A DNA stretch of 64,000 nucleotides from Arenibacter aquaticus (GTDB lineage Bacteria; Bacteroidota; Bacteroidia; Flavobacteriales; Flavobacteriaceae). Location: contig NZ_RQPJ01000001.1 of NCBI RefSeq assembly GCF_003957295.1, positions 620,001 to 684,000 on the forward strand, in the 5' to 3' direction. Position 1 is the first letter of the stretch. Every line of letters begins with the position of its first letter. A program made the position numbers and the translations under genes. Of the stretch, positions 54,704-64,000 are shown piece after piece. The notes beneath the pieces are model-generated. The model did no database searches. It saw nothing but the letters and a program-made list of their open reading frames with translations, and was not told where the DNA came from.

Positions 54704-56282
54704 CCAAATCTACCTTTTTAGTTCCCTTCAACGCCTTATTGGCATCTGTTTGTATAACATTGGGTGCGTGTTGTTCACTAGTGGTTGCGATTTCAAAAGA
54801 CCAGGCATGTTCACTTTTTCCCAAGTCTGCAGGGGGAAAAATTTTCAAGCCTGCGGGCGTCATGCTCCATTTAACCACAGCCTCGGATCCTAGAAGTTTA
54901 ACCGACTCCACTTCATTATCGGTCCATCCTTTTGTTCCCTCAATTACTATGGATTCCTCTGGTTTTTCCAAGGCAATCGCAAAAAGCTTTGTTCCCTTGG
55001 TAGTAAAGGCAAGATTTCCTGTTTCCTGCTGATTTACCTTCCAATAGCGGGTTCCATAAATTGCCTCCCCGTTTATTCCCAACCACTTGCCCATTTCTTG
55101 CAATCGCTCTATTTGCTCCTCTGGGATGGTCCCGTCTGCCTTGGGTCCGATATTCACCAAGAAATTACCATTTCTTGACACTACCTCTACCATCTCCCTA
55201 ATCACATCTTCAACAGTCTTGTAGGTATCGTTCTCCAAATAACCGAAGGAAGTGCCAAAGGTGGTACAGCTTTGCCATTTTGGGCCAATTACTTCTAGCT
55301 TTAGGTTATCCTTTTCCAAACAGCCTACCCCATCGGGCCAGTTTCTATTGGCTCCTTTGTTATTCACATAAACTTCCTGTCCCCTTTGTGCTCCGTTATT
55401 CATAAAATCGGTGATCATAAGGCGACACTGGTCATAAAAATACTTTATAACAGGCTTAAATTCCTGGGGATCTTTACGAGTATCGTTCCCATCACGGGTA
55501 AAAATAGGAATATCGTCTACCCACAGCATATCGGGTTGATATTTCTCTTGAATTTCTTTCCACCTCGCCACATATTCATCCACGGCCTCCTTGCTAAAGC
55601 CAAATGGGCCATAAAGCGATTCCGCTTGTGGAACTCGCTTAATTTCCTCTAGGATATCGGGCCTTGCTTCGGCATCTACCACGTATTTTTTGGTGGTAAA
55701 AAAGCTCGTATGCCTTTCCCTGTGGTAGGAAGGTGCATATTTAAGCCCATGCTTATGAACTGCCTCTCCCAAATCGCCTACAATATCCCTTTTGGGCCCC
55801 ATGTCCATTGCATTCCAAGGCGTAAGGTCCGAATCCCAATTTGCCCAACCGTCATGATGCTCTGCCGTAAGGACCACATACTTTGCGCCTACTTCAGCAA
55901 AGAGTTTTGCCCAATCGTCAGGATTCCAATTTTCAGCTTTGAACTCGGGAATAATATCCTTGTAACCAAACTCCGGAGGCACAGCGCCCCAGCGCTCTCT
56001 TAGATACTTATAATAATATGTTGAGTCTTCGTAAATCAACTTTGGCACATGTTCCGCATATCCTCTACCCCCTTTGCGGTGACCGATGACACTATAAGGG
56101 CCCCAATGAATAAAGATCCCTATTTTCCCGTCATTGAACCAGTCGGGTACCGGCATTTTTTGAAGGGATTCCCAGCTACCGTCATAGGGCTCTATTACAG
56201 CTGAATTTTTCTTTTTGGGCGAATTACAAGCCCCTAACAAAAAGGCTATGGCAATAATTAACATTGGTTTATTTAATCCCAT
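54690..56282 (-). CDS. GH29 alpha-L-fucosidase lipoprotein (second)
   Basis: The start MGLNKPMLIIAIAFLLGAC is chosen because it gives a clean lipoprotein leader; the longer frame adds 17 residues. GH29 features: HWGPYS, EHHDGWANW, and the nucleophile in MLWVDDIP. The catalytic barrel is full length, with a C-terminal beta domain. It differs clearly from the first GH29 of this PUL, which suggests a different linkage or sulfation tolerance (inference). Overlaps the next sulfatase. Confidence 0.9.
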   Translation of the reverse strand: MGLNKPMLIIAIAFLLGACNSPKKKNSAVIEPYDGSWESLQKMPVPDWFNDGKIGIFIHWGPYSVIGHRKGGRGYAEHVPKLIYEDSTYYYKYLRERWGAVPPEFGYKDIIPEFKAENWNPDDWAKLFAEVGAKYVVLTAEHHDGWANWDSDLTPWNAMDMGPKRDIVGDLGEAVHKHGLKYAPSYHRERHTSFFTTKKYVVDAEARPDILEEIKRVPQAESLYGPFGFSKEAVDEYVARWKEIQEKYQPDMLWVDDIPIFTRDGNDTRKDPQEFKPVIKYFYDQCRLMITDFMNNGAQRGQEVYVNNKGANRNWPDGVGCLEKDNLKLEVIGPKWQSCTTFGTSFGYLENDTYKTVEDVIREMVEVVSRNGNFLVNIGPKADGTIPEEQIERLQEMGKWLGINGEAIYGTRYWKVNQQETGNLAFTTKGTKLFAIALEKPEESIVIEGTKGWTDNEVESVKLLGSEAVVKWSMTPAGLKIFPPADLGKSEHAWSFEIATTSEQHAPNVIQTDANKALKGTKKVDLDGNN

Positions 56283-56338
56283 TTTTTTTATTTCATTTTC
56301 CGAATTGTATAATACAACGCATAGACCAGACATTAAAA

Positions 56339-57937
56339 TTAGTCTTTGGGCCTAAAGGTTGCTAAAACAGCTTCCATTTCTTTTACCACTTCCGGAAACT
56401 GGTTGTATACATTGGTGGTTTGATATTTGTCTTCTTCTAAATTATATAATTGTGCAATTTGGGCATCCTCTTTTAGTTGTCCTTTCTCCATATCACTATT
56501 GGTACCCCCTACATAAGCTACTCCAGGAGCACCTCCCCATGCATGATGCTGAGGTTTATAACCCCTAAAGCCTCCACTCCCCTGAGCTGGAATATACATC
56601 CATTTTCCTTTTCTCAGTGACAAGTGTTTCTGACTTCTTGGTGCCAACAATAATTCTTTTCTAATGGGTTCTTTAGGGTTGCCTACCAAGGCCGGTAACA
56701 CATTTACACCATCCAAATCATCAATATCTTTTGAATTTTGTTTGGTTAGGGCCATAAAAGTAGCCAACATATCTACATTACAGATCAACTGATCGGATAC
56801 ACTACCGGCTTCAATTTTCCCTGGCCATTTGGCAATGAAAGGTACACGGTGGCCACCTTCCCACACACCAAACTTAAAGCCCAGAAGGTCTCCGTTTATT
56901 TTGTGACCCGCCTTTACGGCATTACGCCCCCCTAAATTCAACATAGCCCCATTGTCACTGGTAAAAATAACTAAAGTATTTTCGGCAACTCCTTGTTTTT
57001 CCAGTGTAGAAGTTACCTGTCCCACCATCCAATCCAGCTCCTGAATAAAATCGCCATAAAGATCGGCATCACTTTTTCCTTGAAAATTTTTTCCAGGAGT
57101 AAATGGGTGATGAATATGGGTGGTGGCCAGGTATAAAAAGAAAGGACTTTTCTTCTCTTTGGTTGTTTTCTCTGTAATCCAATCCACAGCCTTTCCTGCC
57201 AATACTGTTCCCACCGTATAATCATTGTACAGCTTATGGGCTTTTACAGCACCTTTAAACATATTGGCCGTGCGTTGGGAAGCTTCTGGTGGTATAGGAG
57301 TAATTGGTGTAACCTCTTTTTCCTTCCCTCTTCCTACATACACCAAAGGGTCGTTTGGATCCTCGCCCACTACACGGTCATTTTCTACATATACATATGG
57401 GGGTGCACTATTTACCACTGGAATACCGTAATAATAGTCAAATCCTAAATCGTTGGGTCCAGGGCGCAATGGCTTATCCCAAGTGTTTTCCCCTTCTCCA
57501 AACCCTAAATGCCATTTCCCTAAAGCAGCTGTTGCGTAACCACTCTTTTTAAACACATCGGCAAGTGTAAATTGCTCAGGGTTTATCAATAATTCCGACG
57601 TAACGGGTGAAGGCCCCCACAATCCCTTTCCGTTATTTGCCCGCACTGGATATTGCCCCGTAAGCAAGGCATAACGGGATGGGGTACATACTGCTGAGGC
57701 AGAATGTGCATCGGTAAATATTTTACCTTCGCTCGCCAGTTTGTCTATATGTGGGGTTTTTACTTTTGTTGCTCCATAACAACCAACATCACCATAGCCC
57801 AAATCATCTACCAAAATGTACACTACATTGGGCATATCTTGGGCCTGCATTTTTAAGGCCCCAATACAACATACAAGAATAAGGGCAACACTTAGTTTTA
57901 AAGTCATAGTTTGACTGTTTTTTAATCTGAGATTCAT
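56339..57937 (-). CDS. Sulfatase (family S1)
   Basis: The start MNLRLKNSQ is preferred for an AGTGGAA ribosome-binding-like stretch and a signal peptide ending in MQA. The fold shows YILVDDLGYGDVG and the formylglycine motif C-T-P-S-R (SAVCTPSRYALLTG). HIHHPFTPG and FTSDNGAM are family blocks. Its end, YNLEEDKYQTTNV, is normal. It resembles the 47148 sulfatase in its SAVCTPSRY and DYYYGIP-type stretches, so both may be in one subfamily. Confidence 0.88.
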   Translation of the reverse strand: MNLRLKNSQTMTLKLSVALILVCCIGALKMQAQDMPNVVYILVDDLGYGDVGCYGATKVKTPHIDKLASEGKIFTDAHSASAVCTPSRYALLTGQYPVRANNGKGLWGPSPVTSELLINPEQFTLADVFKKSGYATAALGKWHLGFGEGENTWDKPLRPGPNDLGFDYYYGIPVVNSAPPYVYVENDRVVGEDPNDPLVYVGRGKEKEVTPITPIPPEASQRTANMFKGAVKAHKLYNDYTVGTVLAGKAVDWITEKTTKEKKSPFFLYLATTHIHHPFTPGKNFQGKSDADLYGDFIQELDWMVGQVTSTLEKQGVAENTLVIFTSDNGAMLNLGGRNAVKAGHKINGDLLGFKFGVWEGGHRVPFIAKWPGKIEAGSVSDQLICNVDMLATFMALTKQNSKDIDDLDGVNVLPALVGNPKEPIRKELLLAPRSQKHLSLRKGKWMYIPAQGSGGFRGYKPQHHAWGGAPGVAYVGGTNSDMEKGQLKEDAQIAQLYNLEEDKYQTTNVYNQFPEVVKEMEAVLATFRPKD

Positions 57938-58063
57938 ATTTCCACTTTTTATAAATTCACATTTGATATGTTCTGCCTTATCATTTTTAATCTCTTTCAT
58001 AGTTGGTGGTTACATTAATTAAAACGCAACACCGTTGTGCTACTACTAAGGTGCCAATTATTA

Positions 58064-59611
58064 CTATTCTTTTGTATCCGGAACCTCAGCTTCTCCGAAT
58101 ATCAATTCCTTCCCGTCCTCGGTAATCAATCCCTGATCCTTTCTGGCCAGTTGGGCCACCTTAATAGGATCAATCATAGTGTGAAGTTTTGCTTTAAACT
58201 CTTTTAGTTTTTCGGCATATGACGGATTAAGTGCAAGGTCATTTAGTTCTTTCGGGTCTTCCTCCATATCAAACAAGCTGGGTCTGTTGCGCTCGTAGTA
58301 GATATACTTGTATTTCTTGTTTGCAAGCATATACCAAGCTCCCGGAAATCCAACCCCATGCCATTCCGAGAATATGTCCCGATCCGGAGCTGCCTCTTTT
58401 CCCTCCAAAACAGGCAGCAGGCTTACCCCTGACAGCTGGGAATCGTTATGGGAAATCCCTACCATATCCATGATCGTTGGATACATATCTACTAAAGTGA
58501 CGGGGGCATCTACCTTCAAACCAGGTTGTACACCTGGGCCAGTGATAATCAACGGAACAGCTACTGAGCCTTCCATAGGGGTATGTTTGTCACCCATCAA
58601 TCCATGTTCCCCTAGATTATCACCGTGATCTGAGGTAAAGATGATAAACGTATTGTCATAAGTCCCATCTTTTTTAAGTTTGGCGATAAGTTCTCCTACC
58701 ATATCATCAAGGCAGGTTATCATCCCGTAATAGGCTCTGAGTGCATTTTTAAACTTCTCCTCATCCGGAGGCACATCCAAACCGTCCCACTTTTGAAAAT
58801 GCTGCAGGGCAGGATGTATATCCTTGTTAGGGAACTTTGCGTCATGGGGCATGGGGATCTCCACATCCGCATACATGTCATAATATTTTTGTGGTAGCGT
58901 CATAGGCCAGTGGGGCATGAGAAGTCCCACATGCAGCATCCAAGGCTTCTTGTCGTTTTCTCTATTTTCCAGAAACCTTAAGGCATGATTAATGGTTGGA
59001 CGGTCAACGGCGTATTGTCCAAATTTATGGGAACCTCTCGTATAAGGGTCGGCCTTATAATCCTTAATATCAAATGTGTTCACCCTAAGATGTCCTTTGG
59101 CCAAGCGAGGTCGGTCAGGTAAAAACCGTGCGTCCGGGCCTATAGTCTTTCTTTCCGGTCTTTTGGCAGAATGCCACTCCTCTGTAAAACCCAGTTTGTC
59201 ATATAATCCAGGTGAATCCATTTTGCCGTAATGGGCCGTATGATAACCACTTTCTGTAAGTTTGGTGGCCCAGGTAACTTCATCCGTTGGCCAGGCTTTT
59301 GCGTTATACCAACTTTCTATTTGGTTAACGTACTTACCAAACATGTATGCGGCCCGGCTAGGAGCACATACCGGGCTTGCAACATAGGTCCTTGTAAAAT
59401 GGGCCCCTTTAGCTGCAAGGGCATCAAGGTTGGGTGTTTTTATCACCGGATTCCCTCGAAACCCCGAAATCGCCGGATGTTGCTCATCGGTACAAATAAA
59501 CAGTACGTTTGGTTTATCTTGGGCAAACAAGCTTGACAAACCACAATATAAAAGTGAAACAACACTTATTAAAAGCGTTAATTTTCGACAAAATTTTATT
59601 TTATAAAACAT
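58064..59611 (-). CDS. Sulfatase (choline-sulfatase-like branch)
   Basis: A signal peptide precedes FICTDEQHPAISGF and the formylglycine motif C-A-P-S-R (SPVCAPSRAAYMFGKY). The shorter SDHGDNLGEHGLMGDKHTP block, a metal-site loop of the choline/heparan-N-sulfatase type, differs from the other sulfatases here. So it probably removes a different sulfate position. It lies 63 bp before the preceding gene's start and 12 bp after its neighbour, in the same operon. Confidence 0.88.
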   Translation of the reverse strand: MFYKIKFCRKLTLLISVVSLLYCGLSSLFAQDKPNVLFICTDEQHPAISGFRGNPVIKTPNLDALAAKGAHFTRTYVASPVCAPSRAAYMFGKYVNQIESWYNAKAWPTDEVTWATKLTESGYHTAHYGKMDSPGLYDKLGFTEEWHSAKRPERKTIGPDARFLPDRPRLAKGHLRVNTFDIKDYKADPYTRGSHKFGQYAVDRPTINHALRFLENRENDKKPWMLHVGLLMPHWPMTLPQKYYDMYADVEIPMPHDAKFPNKDIHPALQHFQKWDGLDVPPDEEKFKNALRAYYGMITCLDDMVGELIAKLKKDGTYDNTFIIFTSDHGDNLGEHGLMGDKHTPMEGSVAVPLIITGPGVQPGLKVDAPVTLVDMYPTIMDMVGISHNDSQLSGVSLLPVLEGKEAAPDRDIFSEWHGVGFPGAWYMLANKKYKYIYYERNRPSLFDMEEDPKELNDLALNPSYAEKLKEFKAKLHTMIDPIKVAQLARKDQGLITEDGKELIFGEAEVPDTKE

Positions 59612-59623
59612 CCCATTAATCGT

Positions 59624-61066
59624 TTATTGTTTACTCTTTTCCTTCACAGGAATAATATCATTTGGTGTAAAATAGGGCTCTGTTCCCAAGGGGCCTGCAT
59701 TTATTCCTCTTGTCTCCAAATGACCTATATCCTCCTTTGCCCAATCCAATAGTTTTACCAGTTCGGTAACAACCTCTGGGTTATCGGCAGAAACATCGGT
59801 GGTCTCCCCTAAGTCGTTTTCCAAATCATACAACATGTATTTTGAAAATAAAACGCGGTCTTCGGGCGCAGAGTGAATGGGCCATTTCTTATAGACGATA
59901 GAGGTAGAATGGGGCTGATGGGGCAAATGTAATTTCCATTTTCCTTTTCTAACAGCTCGTAATACATGGTGCTGATAATAGAAAAAAGGTCGGTCTAAGT
60001 CAGTTCTTTCTCCATGGATAATATCTGAAATATCCAATCCATCTATTACCCTATCCTTGGGGATTGCTGCTCCTGCAATTTGGGCCAAGGTTGGTAGCAT
60101 ATCTAGGGTAGCCGTTACCAAATCTGACGTTTTACCAGCCGGCACTTTTCCAGGCGCCCTAATTATAAAGGGTACCCTAAGTCCGCCTTCCCAGGCAGAG
60201 GTTTTGGCTCCCCTAAGGGGCTGGGCATGGCCACCATGGTCTTTCTTGATCCACCACGGTCCATTGTCACTGGTAAAAATTACATAGGTGTTGTTATCCA
60301 GCCCTGTTTCCTTAAGCTTGGCCAAGATCCTTCCAACATTAAAATCTATTTCTTCAATGACATCGCCATAAAAGCCACCTTCCGACTTCCCTTTAAAGGC
60401 ATCTGAAACCGCCAATTTAGTGTGCGGCATGGTATGTGCCAGATATAAGAAAAATGGCTGTTCACTACTCTTTTCAATAAAATTGATAGCCTCATCCGTA
60501 TACCTTTTTGTAAGGGTGGACATATCAGTATTCTTTTCAATCAACTGATTGTTTCTCAATAAATGTACTCTGGAATCGTTGCTTGTTGGTGTAAAAAAAG
60601 ACATATCAAATCCCTGGTGCATTGGAAGTAGATTGGGGTTGAATTGCTCTGGATTGTGCCCAGCCAGGTCCCATTTCCCGATCATTCCAGTTTTATAACC
60701 AACAGGTTTTAGGACCTCGGCAATGGTAATTTCACTCAGGGATAGTTTGGGGTGTGGCACGTCTCCATTGTCGTTTCGTGCATTGCGCATAGGGTAACAG
60801 CCTGTCATTAATGCCGCTCGGGATGGCCCACAGACAGTTTGGGCATAAAAGTTGGTAAACTTCATCCCTTCAGACGCCATTTTGTCCAAATGTGGGGTCT
60901 TGATGTTTGGCGACCCAAAACAGCCCACATCGCTGTATCCTTGATCATCGGTGAAGATGATTATGAAGTTTGGCTTATTGGCAGGATCTTGCTTTTTAAA
61001 ATTGCACGAACCCATTAATAAAACAAGGCAGCCTAAAAATATAAGTTGTTTACTCATTATATTCAA
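59624..61066 (-). CDS. Sulfatase lipoprotein (family S1)
   Basis: The leader LVLLMGSC (lipid Cys21) leads IIFTDDQGYSDVGCFGSP and C79-G-P-S-R (formylglycine). FTSDNGPWW and GHAQPLRGAKTSAWEGG are typical of arylsulfatase-A-type S1 enzymes. It starts by overlapping the end of the upstream sulfatase (ATGA), which implies tight coupling. MSKQLIF is an alternative start three residues in. Confidence 0.9.
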   Translation of the reverse strand: MNIMSKQLIFLGCLVLLMGSCNFKKQDPANKPNFIIIFTDDQGYSDVGCFGSPNIKTPHLDKMASEGMKFTNFYAQTVCGPSRAALMTGCYPMRNARNDNGDVPHPKLSLSEITIAEVLKPVGYKTGMIGKWDLAGHNPEQFNPNLLPMHQGFDMSFFTPTSNDSRVHLLRNNQLIEKNTDMSTLTKRYTDEAINFIEKSSEQPFFLYLAHTMPHTKLAVSDAFKGKSEGGFYGDVIEEIDFNVGRILAKLKETGLDNNTYVIFTSDNGPWWIKKDHGGHAQPLRGAKTSAWEGGLRVPFIIRAPGKVPAGKTSDLVTATLDMLPTLAQIAGAAIPKDRVIDGLDISDIIHGERTDLDRPFFYYQHHVLRAVRKGKWKLHLPHQPHSTSIVYKKWPIHSAPEDRVLFSKYMLYDLENDLGETTDVSADNPEVVTELVKLLDWAKEDIGHLETRGINAGPLGTEPYFTPNDIIPVKEKSKQ

Positions 61067-62514
61067 TGTTCATTTGTTTGTGAACTTGTTAAGGTTAATG
61101 CCTTTGGATGTTCAACATGCCCTGAAGGACGCGCATTTTTGGTTACTTCCGTATCAAATTCTTGCATTGCATTTTTTAGTTGTGCAACAATATCAGGATA
61201 TTGATCTTTTAAATTGTTCTTCTCTGCAATATCATCCTTAAGGTTATAGAGTGCCTCTTCCCCATTTATGATCCTGAGCTTCCAATCTTTCCACCTAACC
61301 GCTTCCAAAACTCCCCAATGGGAATAAAAAAAGTATTCATGCGGACTTTCTGCACCACCCAGAAGCACGGACATGACATCCTTCCCATCAATAATACGGT
61401 CTTCGGGCATTTTTGCTCCAATCAAGTTAGCAAAAGTGGGAAGCACATCCATAGTGGTAAGAAGTTCATCAATTTCAACCCCTGCTTTAATCTTACCGGG
61501 CCAGCGAATCACGGTAGGCATACGCATGCCTCCTTCCAAGGTTTGCCCCTTATGCCCCCTCAATGGTTTTGTAGATCCCCTTCTATTAGCTGATCCGTTA
61601 TCACTTGTAAATAATACAATCGTATTTTCATCGATACCCTGTTCTTTTAGGGCCGAAAGAATTTCTCCTACCGACCAGTCGATCTCATAAATAGCCGTTG
61701 AATAAAGATCTGGTGAAGCCTTTTGACCATTGACCAATTCTTGTGCATATGCTTCTTTAATTTCTGATGATGCTGCCAAGGGCCCATGAGGAATGGGATG
61801 TGGCACATAAAGAAAGAAGTTCTCATCCTTATGATTTTTTATAAACTTCACCGCCCGTTCCGTAATGCTTCTGGTTAAATAATTGGGATCGGGATCCAGG
61901 GCTATGACTTCTTCCCCTTCTAAAAGAGGTAGGGATGGAAATTTAAAAAATTCCTGTCTAGGGTGACTAGGAGTAATATCGTGACTGTATGGCAAGCCAA
62001 AAAACTCTTCAAACCCTTGTCTGGTTGGTAAAAACTCCGGCTGATCCCCCAAATGCCACTTCCCAAACATCCCAGTTCTGTAACCCACAGATTGGGCGAT
62101 TTCTGCGAGGGTAATTTCATCTGGGTTCAAACCATTTCCATCGGCAGCCAAACAAACCGGGAACCGTTTTCCCGCAGGTACATTTGGCAGCTCCACCGCC
62201 AAACTGGAGGGCGGTTCCATGTTTAGCCTTCTTGGGTAACAACCCGTCATAAGGGCTGCTCGTGACGGCGTACACAAAGGGGCCGCCACGTAGAAACTGC
62301 TGAGCTTAGCGCCTTCCGCGGCCATTTTATCAATATTGGGGGTGTAGACATGTTCACCACCAAAACAACTAAGGTCTCCATAGCCTTGATCGTCCGTAAA
62401 GATGATAATGAAATTTGGCTTTACTTCCTTGGACGGGTTTTGGGCATTGGATCCGCAACCCAAAAGGAAGCTCAAGGGTAGAGAGATGATGATTGGTAGA
62501 ACGAAAATTTTCAT
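61063..62514 (-). CDS. Sulfatase lipoprotein (family S1)
   Basis: The start MKIFVLPIIISLPLSFLLGC gives a clean lipoprotein leader; the frame extends 12 residues further. IIFTDDQGYGDLSCFGGEH, C-T-P-S-R (PLCTPSRAALMTG) and FTSDNGSANRRG confirm a formylglycine sulfatase. It is close to its 59624 neighbour in layout and probably arose by duplication and divergence. It is followed upstream at about 190 bp by the GH97 gene. Confidence 0.9.
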   Translation of the reverse strand: MKIFVLPIIISLPLSFLLGCGSNAQNPSKEVKPNFIIIFTDDQGYGDLSCFGGEHVYTPNIDKMAAEGAKLSSFYVAAPLCTPSRAALMTGCYPRRLNMEPPSSLAVELPNVPAGKRFPVCLAADGNGLNPDEITLAEIAQSVGYRTGMFGKWHLGDQPEFLPTRQGFEEFFGLPYSHDITPSHPRQEFFKFPSLPLLEGEEVIALDPDPNYLTRSITERAVKFIKNHKDENFFLYVPHPIPHGPLAASSEIKEAYAQELVNGQKASPDLYSTAIYEIDWSVGEILSALKEQGIDENTIVLFTSDNGSANRRGSTKPLRGHKGQTLEGGMRMPTVIRWPGKIKAGVEIDELLTTMDVLPTFANLIGAKMPEDRIIDGKDVMSVLLGGAESPHEYFFYSHWGVLEAVRWKDWKLRIINGEEALYNLKDDIAEKNNLKDQYPDIVAQLKNAMQEFDTEVTKNARPSGHVEHPKALTLTSSQTNEH

Positions 62515-62705
62515 TCTTTTTTTTGAAAAAAATATGTACTTGTTACCCATGGTTTGTTGGTCTAAAATAATACTATTAATTCCCTTATAACACTCATAAA
62601 TTAGCTATTGCTACGCATAAATTGTACATATCTCGGGCTCATAAAATTCAACAACTGGAATTCTTTCCCAAAGTGAGAAATCTACATCACAGAAAGAATT
62701 AGGTG

Positions 62706-64000
62706 TTATTTAGTTGGCCGTATCCACATACAATGTCCGCCTCCTGGCGCCATTACGGCCTTAATAACATCCCCTTTCCTTACTTTGCCCTTCCTTACCT
62801 GGTAAGCTTCTGGATTGGTCTTGCAATGGGTTTCCTTGGTGTCTTCGTAAAAGGTGATATCGTATTCCTGATCCGTCTCCAAAAAGTCCAGATCAATGTC
62901 CAGAGTTCCCCCTTCTTGGTTGTACACACTTCCTATAAACCATTCTTTACCGTGGCGCCTGGCCGTAGTAATATATTCGCCTATTTTGGAATGTAGCACC
63001 TGGCTCTCGTCCCATTTCCCAACAGGCAATTTTTGAATAAATTCGAACAGATCGGTCTTGGCCGCATATGCTTCCGGGGCATCCGGGATACAGACCAAAC
63101 CACTGAAAATAACCAATGTTCGGGCGGCTTCAGAAGCTACTGTCGAAAAATAAGTATTTGTTTCCCGTGGGCCTTTTTGCCTTAGGCCATTGTTGATTCC
63201 GATCAAATCAAAGTTGCCGTTGTTCATATCCAAAGGACCGGTAATGGCATTTATCAGTGCCATTTTGATGAATGATTCTGGGGTAAAGGCCCGACGTGAA
63301 TCTTGTTGGGCATGACAATATTCGCGGGTAATGGCATTGGGGTAGGTACGTCTTATTCCCGTAAAAGGTACCGGACTGTCATGGAAGTCGATCAGTAAGT
63401 TACTGGCTGCACTTTGCTTTATGGCCTCCCTGGTAAAATCCACATTGTTACCCATAAAACCATATTTAATGCCCTTCATCCCCAAAGACTGGTAATAGGG
63501 AAAAAGTTCCTCATCGCCGTATTCTCCGTGCCTCCTATCATAATACAACATTAGATCTACCTCCCTTTCTTCGGCATAATCAATTACTTTTTGTAGGTCC
63601 AGTTTATCCGAAAGCTCAAAATGTCCCTTGGTAACTTCCTTATACCAAGAATCATCAATAAGGAAATAATCGATTCCTCTTTCTGCGGCAAAGTCGATAA
63701 AACGGAAATAGCTTTCGGTATTGATGCCATACTCAAAACCATCGGGAGCAGTGTACCCATGAACACGCCAGTCCCACAAGGTCTTTCCAGGCTTTATCCA
63801 ATCTGTAGTATCAAGTTTGGATGGAGTTGCCAAATTGATAGGTACTGTGTTCACCACAAGATCCCCAGCGGATTTCCCGAAAAGAATAACCCGCCAGGGA
63901 CTGGTCCATTCCTTTTCATTCAATTCTACTTTGTTTACGGACAATATTTTTCCTTCCGCACCTGCTATATCCAGCTGCATAGGGTCTATACTCTTGGCCA
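62706..64000 (-). CDS. GH97 glycoside hydrolase (5' part outside window)
   Basis: The frame is open at the right edge, so the N-terminus is missing. The visible part holds the barrel: KTLWDWRVHG, YFLIDDSWY, LMLYYDRRHGEYGD, LLIDFHDSPVPFTGIRRTYPN and REYCHAQ. The D-F-H stretch has an aspartate at the place used as nucleophile by retaining alpha-galactosidases of GH97, whereas inverting glucosidases lack it. So an alpha-galactosidase-like activity is inferred. It ends with a beta-sandwich domain. Confidence 0.85.
   Translation of the reverse strand, partial: AKSIDPMQLDIAGAEGKILSVNKVELNEKEWTSPWRVILFGKSAGDLVVNTVPINLATPSKLDTTDWIKPGKTLWDWRVHGYTAPDGFEYGINTESYFRFIDFAAERGIDYFLIDDSWYKEVTKGHFELSDKLDLQKVIDYAEEREVDLMLYYDRRHGEYGDEELFPYYQSLGMKGIKYGFMGNNVDFTREAIKQSAASNLLIDFHDSPVPFTGIRRTYPNAITREYCHAQQDSRRAFTPESFIKMALINAITGPLDMNNGNFDLIGINNGLRQKGPRETNTYFSTVASEAARTLVIFSGLVCIPDAPEAYAAKTDLFEFIQKLPVGKWDESQVLHSKIGEYITTARRHGKEWFIGSVYNQEGGTLDIDLDFLETDQEYDITFYEDTKETHCKTNPEAYQVRKGKVRKGDVIKAVMAPGGGHCMWIRPTK

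Overview
The window looks like a marine Flavobacteriaceae chromosome (a Zobellia, Maribacter or Arenibacter type organism). The reasons are the Bacteroidota-style lipoprotein signals, TAnnTTTG promoter elements, a hybrid two-component regulator typical of polysaccharide utilisation loci (PULs), a sulfatase-rich PUL, and many small flavobacterial accessory families. No tRNA, rRNA, CRISPR array, transposase or integrase was recognised.

Region 1 (about 1-37 kb) is an accessory archipelago. Around 30 small, mostly unrelated genes or 2-3 gene modules lie almost all on the minus strand. They include a serine hydrolase, SnoaL-like, DUF1697, DUF1569, DUF4440, VOC, cupin and YdeI-like proteins, AraC regulators, a Fic protein, HigBA, a beta-helix lipoprotein and several secreted proteins of unknown function. 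The gaps between them carry two kinds of non-coding structure. One is a dispersed repeat family of roughly 170-400 bp (12 copies seen at 2.3, 5.6, 7.5, 10.3, 16.2, 17.2, 18.2, 20.1, 22.6, 23.7, 25.0 and 32.4 kb). Copies share a core starting GTGGGTGTACAG and often end in a nested palindrome. The other is a set of palindromic sites with AACAA/TTGTT-type outer arms just 3' of genes (0.5, 13.0, 15.0, 18.6, 30.6 and 31.5 kb), which resemble integron attC sites. Together they look like a cassette array, but no integrase is visible here. The array also holds a three-gene sce7726/sce7725/HEPN-RES operon, a plausible anti-phage module, and at least one decaying gene.

The right edge of this region (32.8-37.0 kb) has a ketopantoate reductase-like gene, two thioredoxin-fold secreted proteins and a secreted amidohydrolase fused to a SnoaL-like domain.

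Region 2 (37.4-64 kb) is a PUL. A 1390-residue hybrid two-component sensor/regulator (37.4 kb, plus strand) is followed by a 780-bp gap. The end of that gap has a perfect 12-bp direct repeat at 21-bp spacing just upstream of a TAnnTTTG element, a likely regulator site. Next come an esterase, a GH29 fucosidase, a sialate-O-acetylesterase-type esterase and two sulfatases on the plus strand. A shared hairpin terminator separates them from a convergent minus-strand cluster: two beta-propeller glycosidase-like lipoproteins, a second GH29, five more sulfatases and a GH97 gene that runs off the right edge. Seven sulfatases with two fucosidases, acetyl esterases and a probable alpha-galactosidase point to a sulfated, possibly acetylated, fucose- and galactose-containing algal polysaccharide. 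The SusC/SusD pair is not in this window and is probably to the right.
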